Made by a program: the position numbers and the translations under genes | Part shown: piece by piece, positions 1-7,979 of the stretch | Position numbering within the stretch: the first letter of the stretch is position 1 | How the letters are laid out: the number at the start of each line of letters is the position of its first letter | Source of the DNA: an uncultured Bacteroidota bacterium | Lineage (GTDB): Bacteria; Bacteroidota; Bacteroidia; Chitinophagales; Chitinophagaceae | Direction: 5' to 3' | Assembly (NCBI GenBank): GCA_946479535.1 | Contig: CAMLGP010000007.1 | Location: 1 to 17,483, forward strand | DNA: 17,483 bases | Notes under the pieces: model-generated | Seen by the model: the letters and a program-made list of their open reading frames with translations, nothing else | Databases searched by the model: none | What the model was told of the DNA's origin: nothing

Positions 1-154
1 CTAAGCAGTTAGGAAGGCGGATACAAAACCAACTAAGTACGACATTTCTTAAAAAGCAACAATCATAGCTTTCACATTTACGGCATCCACGTATAAGAGA
101 CAAAGGGAAATTTAAAGTTGCTGCACCCGTTTGAAAAATTTTTTGAAAATTTCT
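1..154. other. Left-edge non-coding stretch, possible tail of a plus-strand gene
   Basis: No convincing gene lies here. On the plus strand one frame is open from base 3 to a TAG at 66-68. It would give a 21-residue polar, lysine- and glutamine-rich tail, which could be the C-terminus of a gene entering from the left and converging on the efflux operon. It is too short to assign to a family. A 14-codon minus-strand ORF (45 to 1) has no ribosome site and is not called. From 69 to 154 nothing is seen except AT-rich sequence leading into the terminator. Confidence 0.25.
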
Positions 155-195
155 AAAAAAAGGCCCGTTCCAGCATAAATACCTGGAACGGGCCT
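155..195 (-). terminator. Strong intrinsic terminator of the efflux operon
   Basis: The arms AGGCCCGTTCCAG (161-173) and CTGGAACGGGCCT (183-195) are perfectly complementary over 13 bp and flank a 9-nt loop. Read on the minus strand, the hairpin is followed at once by a run of seven T (155-161 as A on the plus strand). It lies about 20 bases after the RND permease stop codon. This is a textbook rho-independent terminator for minus-strand transcription. The plus-strand side lacks a T run, so it is probably one-directional. Confidence 0.93.
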
Positions 196-215
196 AGTTA
201 TAAGTTATCCGATCT

Positions 216-3200
216 TTAACTTTTGCGGACTGCGGGTTTTAATTTACCCATCCATACCTTTTTACCCTGCAATCGGCGACCTAAATACATAATCCCTACA
301 AAAAGGAAGAATAGAGGTCCCGTGAATCCCAACAGGGCAATAAACTTGGTCCCATAGAATTTCTCCATGGGCCTGGTCAGCCGCTGGGCTATCAGGTACA
401 TGCTCGGCACCATCACCAGGGTCAGGAAGAAGGCGAACATCAAACCGAAGATGAGGGTCCAGCTCAAAGGACCCCAAAACACCACACTGTCTCCTCCAAA
501 GAAAATATGAGGGCTGAGATGGGAGAACAGGCCGGCAAAATCAATATTGAATCCAACCGCCAGTGGCAGCAAACCAAGGATGGTTGCAACAGCTGTCAGC
601 AATACAGGGATGATCCTGATCTTACCCGCCTGTATGGCTGCTTCCCTTGTTCGCATGCCCCGCCCTTTCAATTCATCCGTAAATTCAATCAGCAGGATAC
701 CATTCTTGATCACAATACCTGCCAGTCCCACAATACCAACCAGCAACATGATGGTGGCAATGGTCATACCCGTCACAGCATAGCCTATCAATACTCCGAT
801 AATAGAGAAGAATATCTCTGTAACTACAATGAATGGTTTGCTCATTGAATTGAACTGCAATACCAGGATCAGGAAGATCAGTCCCACAGCAATCATAAAT
901 GCGGTGCCAAGGAATGCATTGGTTTCTTTTTCCTGCTCGCTCTGTCCGCTGAGTTTGATGGTAACATCTGATGGTATCTTATTCTTGGCGATAAAATCAT
1001 TTACTTTACCCTGCATTTCCTTGTTGATCCTTCCTACTGCTGTTGGATCAGGCACATTACCCTGAATCTGAATGGTGCGTTTCACATTTTTGCGCTTGAT
1101 GCCACCTGTTGTATTGGTATATTCAACTTTGGCAACAGCGCTAACCGGGATTGATTTTACCTGCATCGTATTCATGTCCATGAAAGTGATGCGCATGTTC
1201 ATTACATCAGTGATATTATTCCGCATCAGATCATTATACCGCAACTGTATTTTGTATTCATCTTCTCCATCTTTTATCTTGCTTACTTCCTTTCCAAAAA
1301 CCGCAGTGCGTATCTCCATTCCGATCTGTCCGGTGCTAACGCCTTCCATCATGGCTTTCTCACGATCTACACTCACAGTGATCTCTGGATTATTCAAATC
1401 CACATCCGGATGCAGGTTCTCAATACCTTCTACCCTATTTGTATCAAGATAATTATATAATTGAGTAGCAACTGAGGCAATACTTCCAAAATCATCACCC
1501 TGCACTTCAATATTCACAGGAGGATCTGTGGGTGGACCACCATCTTCCTGTGCTACTTCCACGCTGGCTCCGGGTATTCCCTGTACTGCTTTTCTTATTT
1601 CTTCTTTATAAGGCATGGAGCTTTTGCCATTCCGCTTTGCATACTCCACAAAGGAAACCTGTATACGGCCCAGGTTGGATTGCGTGCTCCGGTTATTGTC
1701 CCTGGGATTATTAGCACTTACAGCCACATTAGAAATAACACTTTCCACAATGCTGCCTGGTGCACCCGGTGGATCTTTCTCAATCACTTTCATAACTCGC
1801 CCTTCCAGCACATGTGTGATACTATCCGTATACTTTACATCCGTTCCGGCAGGAAGTTTCAGGTACACATACACGAAATTGGGATCACCGCTGGGGAAGA
1901 ATGTTTGCTTGTTGCCTCTAAACATCAATGCAATCAGGGCTACCGCAAATATTCCAAAGAGTGATACAAATGCCCAGACGGGCCGTTTTCCTACCAATAT
2001 CCATTTCAGCAATCTTTCATAACGCATCATAATGCCGGGTAGCACCTTTCTCTGGAAGGAGTGGATCAAATCATTCAATACATAAGCATTCAACACCATC
2101 AGGATTGCCATCAGCAATAAGAAATTTGCAATACCATGTTGACCTGCTCCATGCAGCACCAAACCAGCAATAATGAAAGTGATAAACCATTTATTCCTGA
2201 ATACCGCTTTTTTAGGTTTTTGATGTTCCTTTCCTTCCGGCTTCATGAAGCTTACCGCAAACACCGGGTTGAAGATGAACGCAACAATCAGTGAAGCGGC
2301 CAGTGTTAAGATCAGAATGGTGGGCAGATAGATCATGAACTTTCCGATCAATCCTTTCCAGAACAGTAACGGGAAGAATGGTGCAAGGGTTGTAGCCGTA
2401 CCCGCCAATACAGGGATGAATACCTCTCCCGCCGCTTCCTTTGCCGATCGCACAATCGGGATCTTTCCATTACTATATATCCGGTGTGTGTTCTCAATCA
2501 CCACAATAGCATCATCCACAATTATACCCAATCCAAACAGTAATGCAAAAAGCACAATGAAGTTGAGTGTTACACTTGTGCCAATAATGGCATCCGCAAT
2601 GGGAAGGAACAGAAAGGCTACAAACACACTTAAGGGTACGCTAAGCGCCACAAAGAATGCATTGGTAACACCCATGAAGAACATCAGGATCAATAATACC
2701 AGGATGAACCCGATAATGATCGTATTGATCAATTCTTCAAATGAGGTCTTTGTCTGCTTGCTCTGATCACCGGTGATCACCACTTTCAGATCTTTCGGCA
2801 ATTCTTCTTTTTTCTGCATGTCTGCAACAGTAGCCTTGATCTTGCCAGCTGCATCAATAAGGTTCTCACCTGCCCTCTTTACAATATTGAGCGTGATAAC
2901 ATTTTTTCCATCCAGGCGGGCAAAACTTTCTCTTTCACGGATGGTATCTTTTACCTGCGCAATGTCTCTCAGGTAAACTGTTCCGCCCTGTGCAGAGCTT
3001 CTCACCACAATGTCGTGCATATCCGCCGCTGTTTTGAACTGGCCCTTGATCATCAGTGTACGCTTCATGTTGCCCACTTCTACAAGGCCACCGGTAATAT
3101 CATTGTTCTCGCGACTGATCGCATTTTCTACATCAGTGAAGCTGATACGAGCCGCTGACATTTTATAGGGGTCAACAATTACCTGTATTTCCCGTTCAGG

Positions 3201-3782
3201 TGCACCCACGATATCAGCCCGGGTAATTTCACCCAGCTCTTCAAACTTGTCCTGCATTTTATCTGCATACTCTTTCAGTTTTATTCCATCATAATCTCCA
3301 CTCAGATTTACGTACATGATGGGAAATTCACTGAATGCAAATTCCTGGATATCGGGCTCCTGGGTAAGATCGGTTGGCAGGTCTGATTTAGCTTTATCTA
3401 CAGCATCTTTTACTTTTTGCTTGGCTAACTCGGTTTTTACATCCGTATCAAATTCCACTACGATCATGCTATAATCTGCCTGGGATGTACTTTGTATCTT
3501 ATTAACCTTTGCACCGGTAATTCCTTTCAGTTCCTTTTCTATTGGACGTGTTACCAGGTTTTCAATATCAGACGGGCTATTCCCAATATACACTGTCACT
3601 ACAGAAACTGTTGGCACTGTAATATCCGGGAACTGCTCTTTAGGAAGAGTGTTGAACTTGAAAATCCCATAAACCGTAATAAGAATAGCGATGATATAGA
3701 TGGCTGTCTGGTTGTCAACCGCCCAACTTGTAGGTTTAAATTGCTTGAAATGTTTGGATATTCCTTCTAAGCTTTTCTTCAT
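216..3782 (-). CDS. RND-type multidrug efflux permease (AcrB/HAE1 family), enlarged
   Basis: This is the inner-membrane proton-driven pump of a tripartite efflux system. It would export hydrophobic or amphipathic compounds from the periplasm or membrane through the adaptor and TolC-like channel encoded just upstream. The N-terminus has TM1 (about 27-43) followed by the family pattern LPKEQFPDITVPTVSV. TM4 carries the proton-relay pair D423-D424 in GIIVDDAIVVIEN, and the second half has the matching lysine K1026 in GIVIKNGILLIEF, which points to the HAE (drug) rather than the metal branch. At 1188 residues it is well above the roughly 1050 usual for AcrB. The extra length is a segment with two hydrophobic stretches at about 515-575, between the two halves, a loop near 1082-1105, and an extra C-terminal hydrophobic helix at about 1146-1167. 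The start is an ATG 90 bases after the adaptor stop, and a hairpin sits in that gap. The substrate cannot be told from sequence. Confidence 0.95.
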   Translation of the reverse strand: MKKSLEGISKHFKQFKPTSWAVDNQTAIYIIAILITVYGIFKFNTLPKEQFPDITVPTVSVVTVYIGNSPSDIENLVTRPIEKELKGITGAKVNKIQSTSQADYSMIVVEFDTDVKTELAKQKVKDAVDKAKSDLPTDLTQEPDIQEFAFSEFPIMYVNLSGDYDGIKLKEYADKMQDKFEELGEITRADIVGAPEREIQVIVDPYKMSAARISFTDVENAISRENNDITGGLVEVGNMKRTLMIKGQFKTAADMHDIVVRSSAQGGTVYLRDIAQVKDTIRERESFARLDGKNVITLNIVKRAGENLIDAAGKIKATVADMQKKEELPKDLKVVITGDQSKQTKTSFEELINTIIIGFILVLLILMFFMGVTNAFFVALSVPLSVFVAFLFLPIADAIIGTSVTLNFIVLFALLFGLGIIVDDAIVVIENTHRIYSNGKIPIVRSAKEAAGEVFIPVLAGTATTLAPFFPLLFWKGLIGKFMIYLPTILILTLAASLIVAFIFNPVFAVSFMKPEGKEHQKPKKAVFRNKWFITFIIAGLVLHGAGQHGIANFLLLMAILMVLNAYVLNDLIHSFQRKVLPGIMMRYERLLKWILVGKRPVWAFVSLFGIFAVALIALMFRGNKQTFFPSGDPNFVYVYLKLPAGTDVKYTDSITHVLEGRVMKVIEKDPPGAPGSIVESVISNVAVSANNPRDNNRSTQSNLGRIQVSFVEYAKRNGKSSMPYKEEIRKAVQGIPGASVEVAQEDGGPPTDPPVNIEVQGDDFGSIASVATQLYNYLDTNRVEGIENLHPDVDLNNPEITVSVDREKAMMEGVSTGQIGMEIRTAVFGKEVSKIKDGEDEYKIQLRYNDLMRNNITDVMNMRITFMDMNTMQVKSIPVSAVAKVEYTNTTGGIKRKNVKRTIQIQGNVPDPTAVGRINKEMQGKVNDFIAKNKIPSDVTIKLSGQSEQEKETNAFLGTAFMIAVGLIFLILVLQFNSMSKPFIVVTEIFFSIIGVLIGYAVTGMTIATIMLLVGIVGLAGIVIKNGILLIEFTDELKGRGMRTREAAIQAGKIRIIPVLLTAVATILGLLPLAVGFNIDFAGLFSHLSPHIFFGGDSVVFWGPLSWTLIFGLMFAFFLTLVMVPSMYLIAQRLTRPMEKFYGTKFIALLGFTGPLFFLFVGIMYLGRRLQGKKVWMGKLKPAVRKS

Positions 3783-3795
3783 AAAGTTCTTTTTG

Positions 3796-3829
3796 AGGTG
3801 TCTGAATGTTGTTCAAACATTCTGCACCT
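3796..3829 (-). other. Intercistronic hairpin between adaptor and permease genes
   Basis: AGGTG (3796-3800) pairs with CACCT (3825-3829), and GAATGTT (3804-3810) pairs with AACATTC (3816-3822). A small internal bulge separates the two helices and the loop is 5 nt. On the minus strand no T run follows, so it is not a terminator. It ends about 14 nt before the permease ATG. It may slow translation of the large pump or protect an mRNA end; this role is inference. Confidence 0.5.
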
Positions 3830-3872
3830 GATTGCTTATTCCAATTCTTTTTCCTTGGTCTATTTGTTTAGG

Positions 3873-5081
3873 CTATTTGGCAATCGTAATTGCCTGCCCA
3901 TCATATACAGACTGATACCCTTCTGTGATGATCTGTTCATTACCGGTCAGGCCTGATTTGATTTCCATAAGTCCACCGGATGCTTCACCAGGGATGACAA
4001 CCTTTTTTCTTGCCACCGTTTTTCCATTGGCTGTATCAACGATGTAAAGGAATTTTCCTTTTTCATCACTTTGCACCACATTTATCGGAACTGTTATAGC
4101 ATTTGAAGCCTTGTAATCTTCAATTCTTACTACGGCTGACTGGTTTGGTCTAAGATCTTTATCAGCAGGAAGCTTTGCTTCAGCATAGAAGGAACGGGTT
4201 GTGGGATCAATCAGTTTGCTGGCAACTGATACTTTTGTAGATATGACACGATTGTTCAATTCTGGCAAAACAACCTGGATGGGTGCACCCACTTTAACTC
4301 TTGCAAGATAATTTTCCGGCACCTGCACATAAGCTTTTAGATCACTTGTATTCACAATAGTGATCTGGGGTTTACCATCTGAACCTGTTCCACTGAAGAT
4401 TTCACCTACTCTTACATTCAGTTTATCAATAGTTCCCCCAATTTCAGCAGTAATATTTGTATTGGCGATCTGCTCCCTGGCCTGGCCTGCTGCTGCGCGC
4501 AAAGCATTTAATTGAGCTGCTGCCGCATCTGCTGCTGCTTTTGCCTGCAATACCTGCACTTCTGTTCCAATATTCTGTTTCCATAAATTCTGCTGACGCT
4601 CATATACACTTTGTGTAAGTTTTGCCTGTGCTTCTGCTCCGGCCACCTGCTGCTCAGCAGCGGCAAGCGCCTGTCTTGCTATTGCATCATCGAGCTTTAA
4701 AAGTGATTGTCCTTTACGCACGGTCTGCCCTTCAGTAACATATACTGCTTTCACCTGTCCGGGCAGTCCACCTGGGCCAACATAGGCAGAATTCTTTGCA
4801 TCAACCTTTCCCTGCAGTTCTATATAATGGACGAACTCCTGCACCTGAACGGGTGCTACAGAAACCAGTTTCTTAACTGAAGATGCATTAGGATCAGCCT
4901 TTGCTATCTCATCTTCCAAAGCGCGGATATCTGCATCCAGTTTATCTTTTTCCTTTTTCTTTTTTTCCAGTTCCACTTTCTTATCACCCAGATCTCCTTT
5001 CTTCTCCTTGGAGCTGTTCCCACAGGAAGCCATCATCAACACCAGTGTTATCACCAGTGTGAAGCCTAGAATCTTTTTCAT
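3873..5081 (-). CDS. Efflux periplasmic adaptor (membrane fusion protein), lipoprotein
   Basis: This is the adaptor of the RND pump (HlyD/AcrA family). It is lipid-anchored in the periplasm and links permease and outer-membrane channel. The ATG at 5081 is chosen because it gives a standard 20-residue lipoprotein signal, MKKILGFTL... ending in the lipobox LMMASC with Cys20. The in-frame ATG at 5114 would add 11 polar residues before the signal. After the lipid site comes a very charged Lys/Glu-rich stretch (about 25-62) that looks like a short coiled coil. Next are the first lipoyl half (about 90-130, with GQVKAVYVTEGQTVRKGQ), an Ala/Gln-rich helical hairpin (about 132-207), the second lipoyl half (TAEIGGTIDKLNVRVGEIF) and beta-barrel and membrane-proximal domains. 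The length of 402 residues is normal. The gene lies 39 bases after the tolC-like gene (6 with the longer start). Confidence 0.93.
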   Translation of the reverse strand: MKKILGFTLVITLVLMMASCGNSSKEKKGDLGDKKVELEKKKKEKDKLDADIRALEDEIAKADPNASSVKKLVSVAPVQVQEFVHYIELQGKVDAKNSAYVGPGGLPGQVKAVYVTEGQTVRKGQSLLKLDDAIARQALAAAEQQVAGAEAQAKLTQSVYERQQNLWKQNIGTEVQVLQAKAAADAAAAQLNALRAAAGQAREQIANTNITAEIGGTIDKLNVRVGEIFSGTGSDGKPQITIVNTSDLKAYVQVPENYLARVKVGAPIQVVLPELNNRVISTKVSVASKLIDPTTRSFYAEAKLPADKDLRPNQSAVVRIEDYKASNAITVPINVVQSDEKGKFLYIVDTANGKTVARKKVVIPGEASGGLMEIKSGLTGNEQIITEGYQSVYDGQAITIAK

Positions 5082-5120
5082 ATTATTTACTTTATAGGTC
5101 ATTGTAGTTTGCATGTTGGT

Positions 5121-6491
5121 TTAGAGTTTACCAGTGGCTTTCAGGAAATCCACTTTGGCAATGATGGCATCATACAGCGCCGTGATATAGTTGGTTTGTG
5201 CGTTTTTCAAATCAGTTTGAGCAGTATTGATCTCTATTTGTGAACCCAAACCTGATTCATATTTTTTCTTGGTCTGATTGTAAACAGATTCAGCCAGCTC
5301 TACATTCTTTTTCTGATAATCCAGTGCTGTAATGGCGGAGCGATAGCTGTTTCTCGCAGATTCTATTTCATTATCAATATTCAATTTCATCCACTCCTGC
5401 TGGTTAACACTTTTTTGCAAATCAAGCTGTGCACTTTTGATTTTGGCATTGTTTGCAAATCCTGAGAAGATAGGTATGTTCAGGTTAAGGGTAAACGCAG
5501 ATGCGCTATACCAGCTTCCTCCACTTTTAAAGAAGTCGAACTCATTACGAAATGCATTCTTGGTATAATATCCATTGACGCTTAGGGTGGGTAATTTTGC
5601 CAGCTTATAACGGCGGACATTAAATTTATTCAATTCAATACCCAATTGAGCTGCCTGGAAATCTTTCCTGTTTTCATATTTAAATCCTGCCGGATCCAAT
5701 ACGTTATCTCTGACCTGATCATAACTAAGCGTATCTGTAAGTATTAACTGATCCCGTATTGGCATTCCCATCAACACTTTCAGGCCATAATATCCATTGG
5801 ATACCTGGTTTAAGGCCTTTTCCCTTTCAGTTTGCAGATTTACCAGGGCCACGTTCACTTTATCTACATCCAGTTTTTCAGCAAAGCCATTTTCATAAAT
5901 GATCTTTGTATCGTGCATATTCTTATTTAAAAGTGCAATGTTTGCATCCAGCATATCAATCTGTTGTTTACTGACCACCAGCTGATAATATATCTTGGTA
6001 ATATTGGTTCGGATCATTTCCTGTGTCACTTCTACATTCTTCGCAGAAGCTTTCATTACAGTAGATCTCGCTTGCAAGCCAACAAACACCTGTCCATCAA
6101 ACAAAAGCTGATTAAGATTAAATCCGCCGCTGGAAGTGTATTTCAGACCAAAAGGAACAGCAGTATAAGTACCAGCGGGTCCGCCAAATATTTCATTGGG
6201 TAATAGGGTAACCGGCAATTTTGCATTATAGGTAAAAGAGCCAGATGCACTTACCTGGGGATAGGCCGCAGCTGTTACTTCCCTGTTGGTCTGCTCCTGT
6301 ATTTGCATATCAAGAAGCGCGTTCTTTACCTGCACATTATTCTTATCTGCATAATCAATCGCCTGCTGAAGCGTAAATTCATGACGGGCGGGAGCGCCCG
6401 TTGTTGCAGCGGGCTGCTGCGCTGCCATCACCAGGGGAAATAACAGGACTGCCAGGCTTATAGCCCTTCTTATTTTATTTCCTTTCTTCAT
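5121..6491 (-). CDS. TolC-family outer-membrane efflux channel
   Basis: This is the outer-membrane factor of the pump, expected to form a trimeric barrel with a long periplasmic alpha-helical tunnel. The N-terminus is a Sec signal (basic MKKGNKIRRA, then a hydrophobic stretch, cleavage probably after MAA at residue 24). The body shows the two-repeat helical pattern of the family: FTLQQAIDYADKNN near 40-52, several helices rich in Gln, Asn and Ala, and the C-terminal repeat with YESGLGSQIEINTAQTDL. The length of 456 residues is typical. The ATG at 6491 lies inside the tetR gene, giving a 17-base overlap that suggests translational coupling. It is the second gene of the operon, followed closely by the adaptor. 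Confidence 0.93.
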   Translation of the reverse strand: MKKGNKIRRAISLAVLLFPLVMAAQQPAATTGAPARHEFTLQQAIDYADKNNVQVKNALLDMQIQEQTNREVTAAAYPQVSASGSFTYNAKLPVTLLPNEIFGGPAGTYTAVPFGLKYTSSGGFNLNQLLFDGQVFVGLQARSTVMKASAKNVEVTQEMIRTNITKIYYQLVVSKQQIDMLDANIALLNKNMHDTKIIYENGFAEKLDVDKVNVALVNLQTEREKALNQVSNGYYGLKVLMGMPIRDQLILTDTLSYDQVRDNVLDPAGFKYENRKDFQAAQLGIELNKFNVRRYKLAKLPTLSVNGYYTKNAFRNEFDFFKSGGSWYSASAFTLNLNIPIFSGFANNAKIKSAQLDLQKSVNQQEWMKLNIDNEIESARNSYRSAITALDYQKKNVELAESVYNQTKKKYESGLGSQIEINTAQTDLKNAQTNYITALYDAIIAKVDFLKATGKL

Positions 6492-7110
6492 AACTCGATT
6501 TTTTTTGTCGTTGTTGATTGTATTTCTGGATCAGTTTATGTCCTTTAATAGTGGCAAGCCCATAAACAAAATGCTCAATGATCTTCTCGGATAATTCACC
6601 CAGATTATATTTACCCGGAGGAAAAAGCGCAACATTGAACGGGATCATCATGGATTCAATTCTGAACCTGGTAATGATATCTACATCCAGATCATCCCTG
6701 TATAATTCATCCTTTATTCCCCATTCAATATTTTCACGGATGATCTGGGCAGTAAACTTATCCTTGTGATCTCTGAAACGCTGATAGGAACGAAAATGGA
6801 ATTTTTCGAGATCGTATAAAAGCATGGGGTTCATATTACTGAACTGGGCCATTATACGTTCCATGGTTATAAATATCTCGTGCACAGCATCTCTGGCATC
6901 TTTTCTGCAGTCTAAACAGTCACCCTGGATGCCAGTTATATGAGCGTCAACCACAGAGTCTACCAGTTCATCTTTATCCGCAAAGTATTGATACAAAGTC
7001 TTCTTTGACATTCCCAGGTTATTCGAAATATCATCCATGGATACGGAACGAATGCCGTATTGCATGAACATCTCCTGGGCCTTCACCATTATACGCTCCC
7101 TAACGTCCAT
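6475..7110 (-). CDS. TetR/AcrR-family transcriptional repressor of the efflux operon
   Basis: This is a one-domain DNA-binding protein plus ligand-sensing helical domain, 211 residues. The N-terminal helix-turn-helix spans about residues 4-49: an RERIMVKAQEMFMQYG helix, then SMDDISNNLGMSKKTLYQYF and the family hallmark FADKDELV. The C-terminal part (about 55-211) is divergent, as expected for a ligand pocket. The ATG at 7110 is preferred over an in-frame GTG at 7116, which would add only two residues. The gene is first in the operon and overlaps the outer-membrane factor by 17 bases. A perfect inverted repeat sits over its own promoter, so autorepression relieved by a pump substrate is the natural model. 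The ligand is unknown. Confidence 0.93.
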   Translation of the reverse strand: MDVRERIMVKAQEMFMQYGIRSVSMDDISNNLGMSKKTLYQYFADKDELVDSVVDAHITGIQGDCLDCRKDARDAVHEIFITMERIMAQFSNMNPMLLYDLEKFHFRSYQRFRDHKDKFTAQIIRENIEWGIKDELYRDDLDVDIITRFRIESMMIPFNVALFPPGKYNLGELSEKIIEHFVYGLATIKGHKLIQKYNQQRQKKSSYEERK

Positions 7111-7129
7111 TTTCACTAGTTTGAGGGCA

Positions 7130-7160
7130 CAAAACTATGGAAACTTTTTTCGTAACCAAA
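7130..7160 (-). promoter_or_regulatory. Bacteroidota-type promoter of the tetR-efflux operon
   Basis: On the minus strand TTTG (7157-7160) is followed after exactly 19 bases by TAGTTTTG (7130-7137). This fits the known Bacteroidota sigma-ABfr consensus TTTG-N19-TAnnTTTG at every fixed base. Transcription would start about 7 bases further on, leaving a leader of only some 10-15 bases before the tetR ATG at 7110. Confidence 0.8.
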
Positions 7161-7167
7161 GTTTCCA
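7138..7167. promoter_or_regulatory. Probable TetR operator: 10-bp perfect inverted repeat
   Basis: TGGAAACTTT (7138-7147) and AAAGTTTCCA (7158-7167) are perfect inverted copies separated by 10 bases. The repeat abuts the -7 box and covers the spacer and -33 box of the tetR promoter, so a bound dimer (or pair of dimers) would block RNA polymerase. TetR-family operators are usually palindromes of this size next to their own gene. It is a likely but unproven site. Confidence 0.75.
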
Positions 7168-7217
7168 CGCTCTTTTTTGTTTTTTTAGATGAGCGGTAGG
7201 GCTACTGCCTTATTAGT

Positions 7218-7225
7218 TACTTTTG
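7218..7225 (+). promoter_or_regulatory. Possible -7 box upstream of the DUF502 gene
   Basis: TACTTTTG fits TAnnTTTG and ends 4 bases before the ATG at 7230. No matching TTTG is found 19 bases upstream. If used, the transcript would be almost leaderless. The evidence is weak because the motif is short. Confidence 0.3.
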
Positions 7226-7229
7226 TCCC

Positions 7230-7979
7230 ATGAAGAAAGGTATCAACCGTTATTTACCCGAGGAAAAATTCAGGTGGAAGAAGGTTTTCCAGTATTTTTT
7301 ACAGGGAGTACTGGTTATTGCCCCTATAGCCATTACGATTTATACCATCTATTGGATCGTTTCCAAGGTTGACAGCTGGATACCCATATTTAGACAGCCT
7401 ATCCATGATATTAATGGCAATATCATTGATTATGAGGTGAAAAACTATGGTCTGGGTTTCATTGTAATACTTGTTACTGTCATTTTTATCGGATATATGT
7501 CTTCCTTCTTTATCCAGTCGAGGATCTTCAACCTGTTTGACAAATGGTTAGAAAAAACCCCCGGTGTGAAATTCATTTATTCATCTGTGCGCGATTTTTT
7601 TGGTGCATTTGCAGGAGATAAAAAGAAATTCAATAAAGCAGTACTTGCAAGTGTGTTTGCAGAAGATGTCTGGATGGTTGGGTTTTTAACTGATGAAGAA
7701 ATGTCGAAGTTTGAAATGGGAGCCGATAAAGTAGCCGTATATGTTCCACAGGCTTATAATTTTGCAGGACAATTATATATATTGCCGAGAAACCGGGTTC
7801 GTCATATAGAAACCATTACTTCCGGTGAAGCCATGAAATATGCCGTAACCGGCGGTGTGGTTAACGTAGATGATGATTCCCATGTTGATCCAAATGCAAC
7901 AGCTGTTACACCTGTTACATCGGCCACTACTGTTACTACTGTTACAACTACTGTTACACAATCTGAATCGAAGAATTAG
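7230..7979 (+). CDS. DUF502-family inner-membrane protein
   Basis: This is a member of the DUF502 family (PF04367), conserved membrane proteins without an established function. It has two hydrophobic segments (about 23-44 and 73-96). After them come the family-like patterns EKTPGVKFIYSSVRDFFGAF (about 108-127) and VAVYVPQAYNFAGQLYILPR (about 170-189), so most of the protein should be a soluble domain after TM2. The length is 249 residues. The last 25 or so residues are an odd low-complexity Thr/Val tail, encoded by five copies of CTGTTAC between 7903 and 7957. It is divergent from tetR and separated from the next gene by a terminator-like hairpin, so it is probably a single-gene unit. Confidence 0.88.
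   Translation: MKKGINRYLPEEKFRWKKVFQYFLQGVLVIAPIAITIYTIYWIVSKVDSWIPIFRQPIHDINGNIIDYEVKNYGLGFIVILVTVIFIGYMSSFFIQSRIFNLFDKWLEKTPGVKFIYSSVRDFFGAFAGDKKKFNKAVLASVFAEDVWMVGFLTDEEMSKFEMGADKVAVYVPQAYNFAGQLYILPRNRVRHIETITSGEAMKYAVTGGVVNVDDDSHVDPNATAVTPVTSATTVTTVTTTVTQSESKN
7903..7957 (+). repeat. Five in-frame CTGTTAC repeats in the DUF502 3' end
   Basis: CTGTTAC occurs at 7903, 7912, 7930, 7939 and 7951. All spacings are multiples of three (9, 18, 9, 12), so each copy encodes the same Val-Thr step of a TVTTVT-type tail. The unit looks prone to slippage that would change tail length without shifting the frame. Confidence 0.8.

Noticed and set aside
1..45. 14-codon minus-strand ORF ending at the first base of the window
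   Set aside because: Hydrophobic but very short, with no ribosome site and no family match; chance is the simplest explanation.
1532..2022. Plus-strand open frames opposite the permease gene (also at 2335-2766 and 3492-3770)
   Set aside because: They are shadows of the strongly supported RND gene, with no family-like motifs and low-quality composition.
5081..5114. Longer start for the efflux adaptor
   Set aside because: It would put 11 polar residues in front of a normal lipoprotein signal; the ATG at 5081 gives a standard 20-residue signal and lipobox.
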